Part shown: positions 45,605 through 54,867 of the stretch, piece after piece | How the letters are laid out: the number at the start of each line of letters is the position of its first letter | How positions within the stretch are numbered: the first letter of the stretch is position 1 | NCBI RefSeq assembly: GCF_900167375.1 | Contig: NZ_FUWY01000002.1 | Span: 186,001-250,000, forward strand | Reading direction: 5' to 3' | Length of the DNA stretch: 64,000 bases | Source: Anaerorhabdus furcosa | GTDB taxonomy: Bacteria > Bacillota_I > Bacilli_A > Erysipelotrichales > Erysipelotrichaceae | The notes under the pieces: model-generated | Told to the model about the DNA's origin: nothing | What the model saw: only the letters and a program-made list of their open reading frames with translations | Database searches by the model: none | Position numbers and translations under genes: made by a program

Positions 45605-46606
45605 ATGAAAAGAGAAGCAAATTTATGTAAACAATGTCCAGTGTGCAATGGACTAGCATGTAAGGGGCAAATACCTGGAGTAGGTGGTATTGGTCAAGGA
45701 AATTCATTTATCAACAATGTTAAAGAACTTCAAAAAGTGAAATTATTAATGGATGTAGTCAATGATATTCAAGAAGTTAATCCAGAAACAACACTATTTA
45801 ATAAGAAATATGCATTTCCTTTGCTTGTAGCACCTATTGCAGGAATCAAGAATAACTATGGCACTGATATTCCAGATTATGTATATAACTCTGAATTAGC
45901 AAAAGCATGTGATGAACAAGGTATTAGTTGTTTTGTGGGCGATGGTATTGATATGGAAAATTTTTTCCATCTTCCAGCACGTGCAATTCATGAACAAGGT
46001 GGTCAAGGATTTGTAACAATTAAACCTTGGGCTATGGAGAAAGTAATTGAGCGAATCAATTTAGTTAAAGAATTTGATGTATTGGGTATTGCGATGGATG
46101 TTGATGCTGCAGGGTTACCATTATTAAGAAATTCGGTTACTCCTGTTGAAAATAAGGATGAAAAAGCATTACGTGAAATTAAGAAGCTATGTGATGGAAA
46201 ACCCTTTATTGTAAAGGGAATAATGACGACAGAGGCGGCAATTGCAGCAGTTAATGCTGGAGCTGATGGTATTGTAATAAGCAATCATGGTGGAAGAGTT
46301 CTTGATGATTGTTGTGCAACAATCGATGTTTTAGAAGAAATCGTAGCTGCTGTTAAAGGAAAAACTACAATTCTTATTGATGGTGGATTTAGAACGGGTA
46401 CAGATATTTATAAGGCGATTGCATTGGGTGCTGATGGTGTTCTAATTGGAAGACCAATTGCTCTAGCTTGCGCAACAGAAGGTGTTGAAGGAGCAAATAA
46501 GATAATAAGTAAACTAAAATCTGAATTTCAACATGCAATGCGAATGACAGGTTGTGCAACAATTTCTGATATTACAAAAAGAAAAATAAAGAAACAAACT
46601 ATGTAA
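45605..46606 (+). CDS. FMN-dependent alpha-hydroxy-acid oxidoreductase
   Basis: Product of 333 residues with a TIM barrel of the lactate oxidase/glycolate oxidase group: LLVAPIAG, the FMN Lys in FIVKGIMT, SNHGGRVLDD with the catalytic His and Arg, LIDGGFRTGTDIYKA and GADGVLIGRP. An N-terminal cysteine cluster (CKQCPVCNGLAC) is unlike classic lactate oxidase and may bind a metal or an iron-sulfur cluster. Oxidation of lactate or another 2-hydroxy acid is expected; the substrate and electron acceptor are unknown. It is preceded within nine bases by the zinc-type ArsR gene. Confidence 0.85.
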   Translation: MKREANLCKQCPVCNGLACKGQIPGVGGIGQGNSFINNVKELQKVKLLMDVVNDIQEVNPETTLFNKKYAFPLLVAPIAGIKNNYGTDIPDYVYNSELAKACDEQGISCFVGDGIDMENFFHLPARAIHEQGGQGFVTIKPWAMEKVIERINLVKEFDVLGIAMDVDAAGLPLLRNSVTPVENKDEKALREIKKLCDGKPFIVKGIMTTEAAIAAVNAGADGIVISNHGGRVLDDCCATIDVLEEIVAAVKGKTTILIDGGFRTGTDIYKAIALGADGVLIGRPIALACATEGVEGANKIISKLKSEFQHAMRMTGCATISDITKRKIKKQTM

Positions 46607-46624
46607 AAATTTACATAGTTTTTT
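46596..46624 (+). terminator. Terminator after the FMN enzyme gene
   Basis: AAACTATGTAAA / TTTACATAGTTT with an AA loop and a T run. The stop codon lies within the left arm. Confidence 0.88.
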
Positions 46625-46682
46625 AATTTGTTTACATTTTTTCATTTTTGTTATAATAAGAAAAGAGATTGAGGTAACGACT

Positions 46683-47072
46683 ATGACAGATTTCGAAAAT
46701 AATGCGTTTTTTTGGCAAAAAATAGATACACTATATCTATCTAATAAATTAGAAATATTACGTGAGAAAGGTGCAAAACATCCGGATTATAGTAATTTAA
46801 TTTATCCAGTAGATTATGGACGTCTAAAAGATACACAGGCGGCTACTTCTGAGGGAATTACCGTATTTAAAGGATCACAAAAATCTTCTACTGTTTCTGC
46901 ATTAATCATTGCAGCCGATATCCTAAAAAAGGATTTACAAACTAAATTGATTTTAGGATGTACACCAGAAGAAGAGGAAAAAGTTTTACGTTTCTTAAAT
47001 CATACAGATTTTCAAAAAACGGTGTTAATTCGCCGTGGTCAAGAAATTCCAAACTGGGGACTTACTGATTAA
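46683..47072 (+). CDS. Small protein with an inorganic-pyrophosphatase-like motif
   Basis: Product of 129 residues. Residues about 33-48 read KHPDYSNLIYPVDYG, like the substrate loop of soluble family I pyrophosphatases (HP-x-YP-x-x-YG), and a GITVFKG strand follows. The rest is too short and lacks the Asp cluster expected for an active family I enzyme. It may be one of the small InPase-like proteins of Bacillota; function unproven. GAGGTAACGACT precedes the ATG. It is bounded by terminators on both sides, so it is transcribed alone. Confidence 0.5.
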   Translation: MTDFENNAFFWQKIDTLYLSNKLEILREKGAKHPDYSNLIYPVDYGRLKDTQAATSEGITVFKGSQKSSTVSALIIAADILKKDLQTKLILGCTPEEEEKVLRFLNHTDFQKTVLIRRGQEIPNWGLTD

Positions 47073-47099
47073 TCTGCAATAGTTGCAGATTTTTATTTT
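47071..47099 (+). terminator. Terminator after the pyrophosphatase-like gene
   Basis: AATCTGCA / TGCAGATT with a five-base loop, followed by TTTATTTT. Confidence 0.85.
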
Positions 47100-47142
47100 G
47101 TCAAAGAAAGTATTTGTTCACATAAAATTCAGAGTACATTCC

Positions 47143-47170
47143 TAGACATTCGAGCATGGTTTGATATAAT
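47143..47170 (+). promoter_or_regulatory. Promoter of the DUF4358-MBOAT-DHHW operon
   Basis: TAGACA, 16-base spacer, TATAAT, about 39 bases before the lipoprotein ATG. Confidence 0.7.
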
Positions 47171-47208
47171 CAAATTGCATTCCATTAAAGGTGTGCAGGA
47201 GGAAGTTT

Positions 47209-47745
47209 ATGAAGAAATTATTAGCGTTAATGTCTTTGGCATTAGTACTTGCAGGTTGTTCAACAGCACCAAAAGATGAACCTGTAAAGACTCCTGAGAT
47301 GACTCCAGGAGAAGTAGTTGATGGTGAAGGTGTTACTGGCGGTGAGTCAGCAGAAATGACAAAACTTCAAAAAGCAGTTGATTCCGTTGTCAATGGAGGA
47401 ACATATGAATTCCCTAGTTTCATGACCGTAGATGAACCAACATTAGAAACAATTTATTATTTAGTAAGTGATGATGTACAAGATTATGCAATTTACTTAC
47501 CAATGATGAATGTACAAGCTACAGAAATTATTGTAATTGAAGCTAAAGAAGGAAAAGTAGATGTTGTTAAAGAAGCAGTTGCAAAAAGACTTGCTGATAT
47601 TGAAACAACTTGGGCACAATATTTACCAGATCAAAATGAATTAGTACTTAATCGTGTTGAATTCACAGATGGTAACATTGTAGGTGTCGTTATTTCTGAA
47701 AATGCAGAAGCTGTCGCAAAAGATATTCAAGCAGCTTTAAAGTAA
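47209..47745 (+). CDS. DUF4358 lipoprotein
   Basis: Product of 178 residues with a lipoprotein signal (LALVLAGC, Cys at 17), a Pro/Glu/Thr-rich spacer (about 20-50) and a compact domain (about 55-178) with AVAKRLADIETTWAQYLPDQ. DUF4358 genes are commonly found with MBOAT and DHHW genes, as here. An accessory role in envelope acylation is inference. GGAGGAAGTTT selects the ATG at 47209 over an in-frame GTG six codons upstream. Confidence 0.82.
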   Translation: MKKLLALMSLALVLAGCSTAPKDEPVKTPEMTPGEVVDGEGVTGGESAEMTKLQKAVDSVVNGGTYEFPSFMTVDEPTLETIYYLVSDDVQDYAIYLPMMNVQATEIIVIEAKEGKVDVVKEAVAKRLADIETTWAQYLPDQNELVLNRVEFTDGNIVGVVISENAEAVAKDIQAALK

Positions 47746-47749
47746 GCGT

Positions 47750-49150
47750 ATGGTATTCAGTAGTATAATTTTTCTATTTGTCTACTTACCGATAGTCTTA
47801 GTGGTGATGAAAACATCACCACTAAAACTTCGCAATTTGTTTTTGTTTCTTCTTAGCTTAGTGTTTTATGGCTGGGGAGAACCTTTTTATATTGTACTTT
47901 TATTAATTTCAACCGTAGTGGATTACATTAACGGCTATTTTGTTTACAAATATCGTGATCAAAAGAAAATAGCAAAGCGATTTGTACTATTTTCAATTGT
48001 CTTTAATTTAGGACTACTTGGATTCTTTAAGTACTATGATTTTATCATTTCAAGTTTAAATGGTATTGGTTTTGAGTTATTACAACCTCTTGGATTAGCA
48101 CTTCCAATTGGGATATCATTTTATACTTTTCAAACAATGTCTTATCCAATTGATATTTATCGAGGACAAGCAGAGGCTCAAAAGAGTATGGTTTCATTTG
48201 GAGCCTATGTTGCAATGTTTCCGCAATTAATCGCTGGACCTATTGTTCGTTACAGAGATATAGCAGAGCAGCTTGTAAAACGGGATGAAACAATGGATAA
48301 ATTTACACAAGGTATCCAAAGATTCATGATTGGGTTATCAAAGAAAGTATTACTAGCCAATAATATAGGGCTAGTATTTGAAACGATAAAATCAGCTTCT
48401 TCATCACAAATGTCGATTCTAACAATGTGGTTAGGAATTATTGCCTATGGCTTTCAAATTTATTTCGATTTTAGTGGATACAGTGATATGGCGATAGGTT
48501 TAGGTAAAATGTTTGGTTTTGAATTGCTTGAGAATTTCAATTATCCATATATTTCTAAATCAATTACAGAGTTTTGGCGACGTTGGCATATCTCATTGGG
48601 ATCTTGGTTTAGAGACTATGTCTATATACCATTGGGTGGAAATCGTTGTAGCCAACTAGTAAACATGCGTAATATTCTTGTAGTTTGGTTACTCACAGGA
48701 TTGTGGCATGGGGCAAGTTGGAACTTTATTCTATGGGGACTTTATTTTGGGATTTTATTGATGATTGAAAAATTATTCTTATTGAGAAGATTACAAAAAG
48801 CTCCAGCAATTGTACAACACACTTATACAATTATTCTTGTTTTAATTAGTTGGGTAATCTTTGCATTTGAAGATTTGGGTGTTTTAAAAGAATCTTTTAG
48901 AATTCTTTTTGGGTTTGCGAATGTTCCATTTATAAATGATTATTTTATTTACTTAATTCGAAATAATTTTGTCTTGTTGATCGTACTAATTATTTCAGCG
49001 ACACCATTATTCAAAATGATTTATCAAAAATACATTGAAGGGAAAAAGTTGGAATGGATAACACCTATCTTGATTTTAGGTGGTTTGATACTTTGTACGG
49101 CATTTATTGTAGATGCAAGTTATAATCCGTTCTTATACTTTAGATTTTAG
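47750..49150 (+). CDS. MBOAT family O-acyltransferase (AlgI/DltB-like)
   Basis: Membrane acyltransferase of 466 residues and about ten helices. Marks are FYGWGEPFY near the N terminus, GISFYTFQTMSYPIDIYRG, FPQLIAGPIVRY, FDFSGYSDMAIGLGKMFG, ITEFWRRWHISLGSWFRDYVYI and the catalytic His in LTGLWHGASWNF. It is expected to pass acyl groups, often acetyl, across the membrane to an envelope polymer. It is paired with the DHHW protein that follows. The target polymer is unknown. Confidence 0.93.
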   Translation: MVFSSIIFLFVYLPIVLVVMKTSPLKLRNLFLFLLSLVFYGWGEPFYIVLLLISTVVDYINGYFVYKYRDQKKIAKRFVLFSIVFNLGLLGFFKYYDFIISSLNGIGFELLQPLGLALPIGISFYTFQTMSYPIDIYRGQAEAQKSMVSFGAYVAMFPQLIAGPIVRYRDIAEQLVKRDETMDKFTQGIQRFMIGLSKKVLLANNIGLVFETIKSASSSQMSILTMWLGIIAYGFQIYFDFSGYSDMAIGLGKMFGFELLENFNYPYISKSITEFWRRWHISLGSWFRDYVYIPLGGNRCSQLVNMRNILVVWLLTGLWHGASWNFILWGLYFGILLMIEKLFLLRRLQKAPAIVQHTYTIILVLISWVIFAFEDLGVLKESFRILFGFANVPFINDYFIYLIRNNFVLLIVLIISATPLFKMIYQKYIEGKKLEWITPILILGGLILCTAFIVDASYNPFLYFRF

Positions 49151-49159
49151 GAGGTAAAT

Positions 49160-50266
49160 ATGAAACGAAACATTCAAATTTTGAGTTGTATTTGCTTTTG
49201 TGGTTTCATTGGATTTTTGTCAATTGCAAACATCATACAGCCCAATAAACAATTTTCTGAGAATGAAAATAGATACTTAGCAAAAGTACCTACATTTAGC
49301 CTGAAAACACTATTTAACGATAATTATACTGGAAAATTAGAAACTTATTTTACAGACCAATTTATTTTTCGTGATCAATGGATTAGTGTAAAGTCATTGT
49401 CTAAGAAACTAACAGGGAGTATTGAGAATAACGGTGTTTATTTTGGTAAGAATAATCAATTGCTTCAAATGTTTGCTACAACGGATATGGAAACTGTGAA
49501 TAACTCGATTAATTATATCAATCAATTCATCCATAAGGTTGATGTTCCAGTTGATATGATGATTATTCCCACGGCAAGTGAAATAGAATCTAGTGCTTTG
49601 CCTGTATTTGCTTATAATGAAAATCAAGAAGCCATCCTTCAAATGATTGAAAGCAAGATTGATGCAAATTGGATTGATATTTATTCAGTTCTTTCTGGAA
49701 CAGATCAAGTATTTTTCAATTTAGATCACCATTGGAATGAAAAAGGTGCTTACTTGGCATATTTAGCTTATTTGAACTTCTTAGGTGTAGAACCTACTGA
49801 ATTTACTTATGAGAAGGTTACGGATGACTTTAAAGGGACACTTTATTCTAAAGCGGGGACTTTTTGGTTGCAAGGTGAACCATTATATAAAATAAACCCA
49901 GTTAATCAAGTGAAATCAACGATTACTTTTGAAGATGGTACCTCAATGAATTCTTTGTATAGTGATAAATATTTAAGTCAAAAAGATAAATATTCCTATT
50001 ATTTAGATGGAAATCACGCATTAGTGAAAATAAAAAATGAAGGAGTACAAGACAGTTTAGGCACCTTATTAGTGGTAAAAGACTCATATAGTCATATTCT
50101 AACACCCTATTTAGCATCGCATTTTGATGAAATTATCTTGGTGGATTTAAGGTATTATAGATTACCAATTTCAAAATTAATTCAAGAAGAGGAGGTAACA
50201 AACGTATTATTAGTATATAATATAGAAAACTTCTTACTTGATAAGAATTTTTCGTTTTTGAAGTAG
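49160..50266 (+). CDS. DHHW family (AlgJ/AlgX-like) protein
   Basis: Product of 368 residues with an N-terminal membrane anchor (about 5-25), the early motif SENENRYLAKVPTFSL, and LDHHWNEKGAYLAY, which gives the DHHW family its name. VVKDSYSHILTPYLASHF near the C terminus resembles the SGNH-like Ser motif. These proteins work outside the membrane with MBOAT partners in polysaccharide O-acetylation. AGGAGGTAAAT precedes the ATG. Confidence 0.9.
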   Translation: MKRNIQILSCICFCGFIGFLSIANIIQPNKQFSENENRYLAKVPTFSLKTLFNDNYTGKLETYFTDQFIFRDQWISVKSLSKKLTGSIENNGVYFGKNNQLLQMFATTDMETVNNSINYINQFIHKVDVPVDMMIIPTASEIESSALPVFAYNENQEAILQMIESKIDANWIDIYSVLSGTDQVFFNLDHHWNEKGAYLAYLAYLNFLGVEPTEFTYEKVTDDFKGTLYSKAGTFWLQGEPLYKINPVNQVKSTITFEDGTSMNSLYSDKYLSQKDKYSYYLDGNHALVKIKNEGVQDSLGTLLVVKDSYSHILTPYLASHFDEIILVDLRYYRLPISKLIQEEEVTNVLLVYNIENFLLDKNFSFLK

Positions 50267-50276
50267 AAGGAGATTT

Positions 50277-51596
50277 ATGGGAAAAACAAATGTTAGAATT
50301 GTAAAAGTGGGTATTAATGGTGAGGGAATAGGATATATAAATAAAACACCAGTTTTTGTTGATGGGGCTCTTTTAAATGAGCAAGTTGAGATTGAGGTTA
50401 CAGAAAAACAACCGAGTTATGCAAAAGCTATCACAACGAAGATATTACAAAAAAGTGATAGTAGAATAAAACCAAGTTGTCCATTTCAATCAAGATGTGG
50501 TGGTTGTAGTTTGATGATTACAAATTATCCAAGTCAATTAGAAATAAAAAAAGAACTTATTCGAGAAAGTCTTGTAAAGTATGCTGGAATAAAAAATATT
50601 GATATTGAAGATGTTGTAGCGAATCCAAATCCACTGCATTATAGAAATCAATGTAAATTACCAGTGAAATGGTTAAAAGGAACTTTATTTAGTGGACTTT
50701 ATGAAGCGAATTCTAGTAGATTATTGTACATGGATGAATGTAAGGTTCATGAAAAAGGATTAGACCAAGTCCGGATGAAGATTATGAATCTATTGAATCA
50801 AGCTGGTATAAGAGATTATAACGATCGAATCGAAAGAGGTTTGCGCTATATTGTATTACGTGGCTTTCATGGTGTTTATCAATGTACTTTGGTTACAGGT
50901 AAAATGACTTTGGAAAAAGATTTAGTAGAAAAGATTTTAGGGTTAGATGAAGTTGGTTCACTCTTCCAAAGCATTAATACATCAAAGAAAACACATGAAG
51001 TATTTGGTAAAGAATTTATTCATCTAGGTGGAAGTAAGACATTGGAGTTAAGAATAGAAGGTGTTGTAGCACGACTTTCACCAGCATCGTTTTTTCAATT
51101 GAATGTAGAACAAGCAAGCAATTTATATCAAAAGGTAGTTTCACTAATACAACCTTGTGATTTGATTGTTGAAGCATATAGTGGGATTGGAATTATGTCA
51201 CTATTATTGAAAGAAAAAGCAAACAAGATTATAGGAATTGAATACATTAAAGATGCAGTTAAGAATGCAAACAATAACGCTCGCATTAATCATTGTGAAG
51301 ATAGAGTCAATTTTATTTGTGGAGATGCAGCAGAAGAAATGAAAACGATTGCCATGAGAGAAACAATTGATACATTGGTTGTTGATCCACCAAGAGCAGG
51401 ATTGGATGATGCGATGCTAGATTGTATTTTGAAAGCTAGACCAAAACAGTTGATTTATGTCTCTTGTAATCCAGCAACATTAGCGAAAAATCTAAATGTA
51501 TTACAAGAACGTTATCGCATTGAGAAGATTATTCCGTATGATATGTTTTCTCAAACGCCTCATGTTGAAACAATTGTGTCATTAAAACTATTTTAA
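50277..51596 (+). CDS. rlmD: 23S rRNA (uracil-5-)-methyltransferase, RlmD/RumA family
   Basis: SAM-dependent RNA uracil methyltransferase of 439 residues: N-terminal TRAM domain (about 1-58), iron-sulfur Cys cluster in CPFQSRCGGCSL with a further Cys in MDECKVH, SAM motif VEAYSGIGIMSLLL, VVDPPRAGLDD, and the catalytic SCNPATLAKNL. Bacillota have RlmCD-type paralogues that modify U747 and U1939, so the exact site is open. AAGGAGATTT precedes the ATG. Confidence 0.9.
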   Translation: MGKTNVRIVKVGINGEGIGYINKTPVFVDGALLNEQVEIEVTEKQPSYAKAITTKILQKSDSRIKPSCPFQSRCGGCSLMITNYPSQLEIKKELIRESLVKYAGIKNIDIEDVVANPNPLHYRNQCKLPVKWLKGTLFSGLYEANSSRLLYMDECKVHEKGLDQVRMKIMNLLNQAGIRDYNDRIERGLRYIVLRGFHGVYQCTLVTGKMTLEKDLVEKILGLDEVGSLFQSINTSKKTHEVFGKEFIHLGGSKTLELRIEGVVARLSPASFFQLNVEQASNLYQKVVSLIQPCDLIVEAYSGIGIMSLLLKEKANKIIGIEYIKDAVKNANNNARINHCEDRVNFICGDAAEEMKTIAMRETIDTLVVDPPRAGLDDAMLDCILKARPKQLIYVSCNPATLAKNLNVLQERYRIEKIIPYDMFSQTPHVETIVSLKLF

Positions 51597-51632
51597 GTGT
51601 TGTTTACGAAAGTAAATAGCACTTTTTACTTT
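51595..51632 (+). terminator. Terminator after rlmD-like gene
   Basis: A 13-base stem with two G-U pairs (AAGTGTTGTTTAC / GTAAATAGCACTT), loop GAAA, followed by a T-rich tail. Confidence 0.8.
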
Positions 51633-51711
51633 TAGAAGTACTATAATTGACAGGCTTAAGAAATAGATGTACGTATAATATAGAGCATTAAATGTGAAAT
51701 GAGGAAAAAAT

Positions 51712-52272
51712 ATGCCTAGTAAAAAACTAACTAAGAGTCAAAAGGAAGAACTGTTGTTCATATTAGAAGAAAGATTTAATCACAATATGAAATATCACGA
51801 AACATTGAAATGGAAAGATATATTGATTAAACTTCAAGAAAATCCATCAAAACTAGAATCATTATTTATGATGAATGAAACAGGTGGTGAACCAGATGTC
51901 ATTGGTTTTGATTCCAAAACAAAAGAGTATCTTTATGTGGATTGTTCAAAGGAAAGTCCTAAGGGGAGATATAATCTTTGTTATGATAGAGAAGCATTGA
52001 ATGCAAGAAAGAAATTCAAACCTGAAAATAGTGCAGTTGATTTAGCAAATGAGATGGGTATTGAACTCTTAGACGAAGAACAATACAAGTCTTTACAATC
52101 ACTAGCTCCATTTGATACAAAGACATCAAGTTGGATTAAAACACCTAACTCAATTCGTAAATTAGGAGGTGCCTTATTTTGTGATCGAAGATTTGATACT
52201 GTATTTGTTTATCACAATGGCGCTGAATCATATTATGGAGGTAGAGGTTTTCGAGGTATTTTAAAAATTTAG
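51712..52272 (+). CDS. DUF4256 family protein
   Basis: Product of 186 residues, recognised from LEERFNHNMKYHETLKW, the MNETGGEPDVIGFD region, DREALNARKKF, and the C-terminal YHNGAESYYGGRGFRG. The family is widespread and of unknown function; it is soluble with no signal peptide. The gene has its own strong terminator downstream. Confidence 0.85.
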   Translation: MPSKKLTKSQKEELLFILEERFNHNMKYHETLKWKDILIKLQENPSKLESLFMMNETGGEPDVIGFDSKTKEYLYVDCSKESPKGRYNLCYDREALNARKKFKPENSAVDLANEMGIELLDEEQYKSLQSLAPFDTKTSSWIKTPNSIRKLGGALFCDRRFDTVFVYHNGAESYYGGRGFRGILKI

Positions 52273-52281
52273 TAAACCGAT

Positions 52282-52323
52282 ATGCAAGATGCATAATTCT
52301 TTATGTGTCTTGCATTTTTTTTC
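52282..52323 (+). terminator. Terminator after the DUF4256 gene
   Basis: ATGCAAGA / TCTTGCAT outer stem with GCATAA/TTATGTG inner pairing and a long T run. Confidence 0.88.
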
Positions 52324-52374
52324 TTTTTAATGATTTATAATGAAATCATGAAGTAATTCATTTTAGGAGGATGT

Positions 52375-53247
52375 ATGGTAGCGATTATTGAAACAAACAA
52401 ACTGACAAAGTATTATGGAAAATCAAGGGGCATACTTGATGTGGATTTAACGATTCAAGAAGGAGAAATATTTGGGTTTATTGGTCCAAATGGTGCAGGA
52501 AAATCAACAACTATACGAACACTACTTTCACTTATAAAAAAAACAAGCGGCGATGCAAAAATATTTGGTTTAGATTGTCATGATCATAGAGTAGAAATAT
52601 TAGATCAAATAGGATATTTACCAAGTGAAGTATTCTATTATGACAATATGAAAGCGATTGATTTACTTAAATACTCTGCTAGCTTTTACAAGAAAGACTG
52701 TACGCAAAAGATTGAAGATCTAGCACAAAAATTAGAACTAGATTTAAATAAGAAAATTGAAGATATGAGTCTGGGGAATAAGAAAAAGGTAGGTATTATC
52801 CAAGGATTATTACATTCACCAAAACTTATTATTTTGGATGAACCAACATCAGGATTAGATCCACTAATTCAAAAGAAATTCTTTGATATTATTCAAGAAG
52901 AAAATAAAAATGGTGCTACTGTTTTATTCTCATCACATATATTAAGTGAGGTACAAAAAATCTGTGATCGTGTAGCAATTATTAAAGAGGGTAAGATTAT
53001 TAGCACTCAAAAAATAAGCGATTTAAAAGATCATGCTTATAAAAGAGTAAACTTAGTTTTTACAAATCAAATTGTAGATATAGAAATTGAAGGAATGAGT
53101 GATGTACAAGTTCAGGGTAATTCGATTTCATTCTTGTATAAAGGTGATTGCAATTTACTTCTAAAGAAATTGGTTCAATATAGATTACAAAATATTGAAA
53201 TCAATGAACCTACACTTGAAGAAATATTCCTTCACTATTATATTTAG
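52375..53247 (+). CDS. ABC transporter ATP-binding protein (system A)
   Basis: ATPase of 290 residues: Walker A GPNGAGKST, signature MSLGNKKK (a weak form of LSGGQ), Walker B LIILDEP and switch His in SSHILSE. The C-terminal extension of about 75 residues ends in PTLEEIFLHYY, as in drug or lantibiotic ABC-2 exporters. It is the first gene of a five-gene operon. TTAGGAGG lies four bases before the ATG. The substrate is unknown. Confidence 0.92.
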   Translation: MVAIIETNKLTKYYGKSRGILDVDLTIQEGEIFGFIGPNGAGKSTTIRTLLSLIKKTSGDAKIFGLDCHDHRVEILDQIGYLPSEVFYYDNMKAIDLLKYSASFYKKDCTQKIEDLAQKLELDLNKKIEDMSLGNKKKVGIIQGLLHSPKLIILDEPTSGLDPLIQKKFFDIIQEENKNGATVLFSSHILSEVQKICDRVAIIKEGKIISTQKISDLKDHAYKRVNLVFTNQIVDIEIEGMSDVQVQGNSISFLYKGDCNLLLKKLVQYRLQNIEINEPTLEEIFLHYYI

Positions 53248-53255
53248 GTGATCCT

Positions 53256-54047
53256 ATGAATATTTATTTATTTGAACTCAAGAATCAATGGAAGAATACT
53301 ACAGGTTGGATCATAATATTCAGTGTTCTAATGTTTGTTTTATGTATGGGAGTTTATCCAATTTTTAATAATAGCCTACAAGATATTGTTGCAGTCATAA
53401 GCAAAATGCCAGCAGAATTCACCAAAGCATTTAGCTTTGATTTGAATTCAATGGTTGATTTTGGTGGGTATTATGAGTTTATCTTTGCATACTTTTCATT
53501 GATGGGTGCAGTCATGGCATCCTCAATTTCTTTATCCATTTTCGCAAGAGAGAAGAAAGTGAAATGTACAGATTTTCTATTAACGAAACCTATAAGTCGT
53601 CAATGGATATTTACTTCTAAATTTCTTTCGGGTCTAACACTAATTGCGATTTTTAATATTATTTATATGGTACTAAGTTGTATTTTTGGAATTTATTTTG
53701 GGAAAAGCTTAGAAGAAATGATTCTTGCATCGAGTATGATGTTCTTGACTCAATTCTTTTATTACAATCTAGGTATTTTGGTAGCTATATTTTCTAAAAA
53801 GATACGCTCAGTATCCAATACAGCCTCAGTTTTAGGATTTATTGGATTTATACTTTCTGCTTTATATAATATTTTAGAAATTAAAGGAATGCGATTTCTT
53901 GCACCCCTAAAATACTTTGATCCAATTCAATTTTTCACAACAACTTCAAATGAATACATGTACATGTTAACAGGGATTTTTCTTCTTATTCTTTTTCTCT
54001 TTGTATCCTATGCAAAGTTTAATCAAGAAGATGTGAAAGCAGTTTAG
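53256..54047 (+). CDS. ABC-2 type permease (system A, first)
   Basis: Product of 263 residues with six membrane helices. It shares with the other two permeases of this operon an N-terminal helix, a MP-x-EFTKAF stretch, a GGYYEFIFAYFSLMG helix and a TKPISRQWIFTSKF loop. It pairs with the ATPase eight bases upstream. Confidence 0.88.
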   Translation: MNIYLFELKNQWKNTTGWIIIFSVLMFVLCMGVYPIFNNSLQDIVAVISKMPAEFTKAFSFDLNSMVDFGGYYEFIFAYFSLMGAVMASSISLSIFAREKKVKCTDFLLTKPISRQWIFTSKFLSGLTLIAIFNIIYMVLSCIFGIYFGKSLEEMILASSMMFLTQFFYYNLGILVAIFSKKIRSVSNTASVLGFIGFILSALYNILEIKGMRFLAPLKYFDPIQFFTTTSNEYMYMLTGIFLLILFLFVSYAKFNQEDVKAV

Positions 54048-54054
54048 GTGGGTT

Positions 54055-54855
54055 ATGAATATACTAAGAAAAGAATTACGACTAGGATTTAAGCCATTTA
54101 TGTTATGGATTATTGGCTTATTTATATTGGATGTTGCAGGATTAATTAAATTTACTGGTGTAAGTGAAGGTGGGGCTTCAATGAGTGCAATTGTTGATCA
54201 GATTCCGCGCGTTGTTCAAGCGCTAATTGGTATCGTTGGAATCAATATTGAATCTTTATCGGGTTATTATTCAATCCTTGGCTACTTTGTTATGTTGTGT
54301 GCTTGTATTTATGCTATGTTCTTAGCTTCCAATGCAGTTAATCGAGAGATAGTTGATAAAACATATGAATTTATTTTTACAAAACCAAGAAGTCGTGGCT
54401 ATATACTATCGATGAAGCTTATTGCAGGGATGATTTATTTAACTTTGTTTGCAGTACTTAATATTTTATTCTCCTATGCTGGATTATCATTATTAAACAT
54501 AAAAGAAGCAATAACCAATGAAATACTTTATTATAGCTTGGCTATTTACTTGGTAAGTAGTCTGTATTATGCAATAACGACTCTGATATTAACGATACTT
54601 AATCGTCCAGAAAAAGGAACTCTCTATAGCAATATATTCTTTTTTACAACATTTGTCATTGGAGTTGGCGTGGATATGTTAGAAAAGCCAGGGTTACTTC
54701 GTGTATTTGCGCCATTAAAATACTTTACACCTGCAGAAATAATTAATGGAAACTTCAATGTAGCATATGCTATGGTGTCTATAGTTTGTATTAGTTTATG
54801 TGCGATTTTTGCTTATCAATACTTCAGTAAAAAAGATTTTAAGGCAGTTAACTAA
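54055..54855 (+). CDS. ABC-2 type permease (system A, second)
   Basis: Product of 266 residues with six helices: SGYYSILGYFVMLCACIYAM and FTKPRSRGYILSMKLIAG mark it as a paralogue of the preceding permease. It lies seven bases after it, so system A probably uses a heterodimeric channel. Confidence 0.88.
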   Translation: MNILRKELRLGFKPFMLWIIGLFILDVAGLIKFTGVSEGGASMSAIVDQIPRVVQALIGIVGINIESLSGYYSILGYFVMLCACIYAMFLASNAVNREIVDKTYEFIFTKPRSRGYILSMKLIAGMIYLTLFAVLNILFSYAGLSLLNIKEAITNEILYYSLAIYLVSSLYYAITTLILTILNRPEKGTLYSNIFFFTTFVIGVGVDMLEKPGLLRVFAPLKYFTPAEIINGNFNVAYAMVSIVCISLCAIFAYQYFSKKDFKAVN

Positions 54856-54867
54856 GGAGGATAAAAA

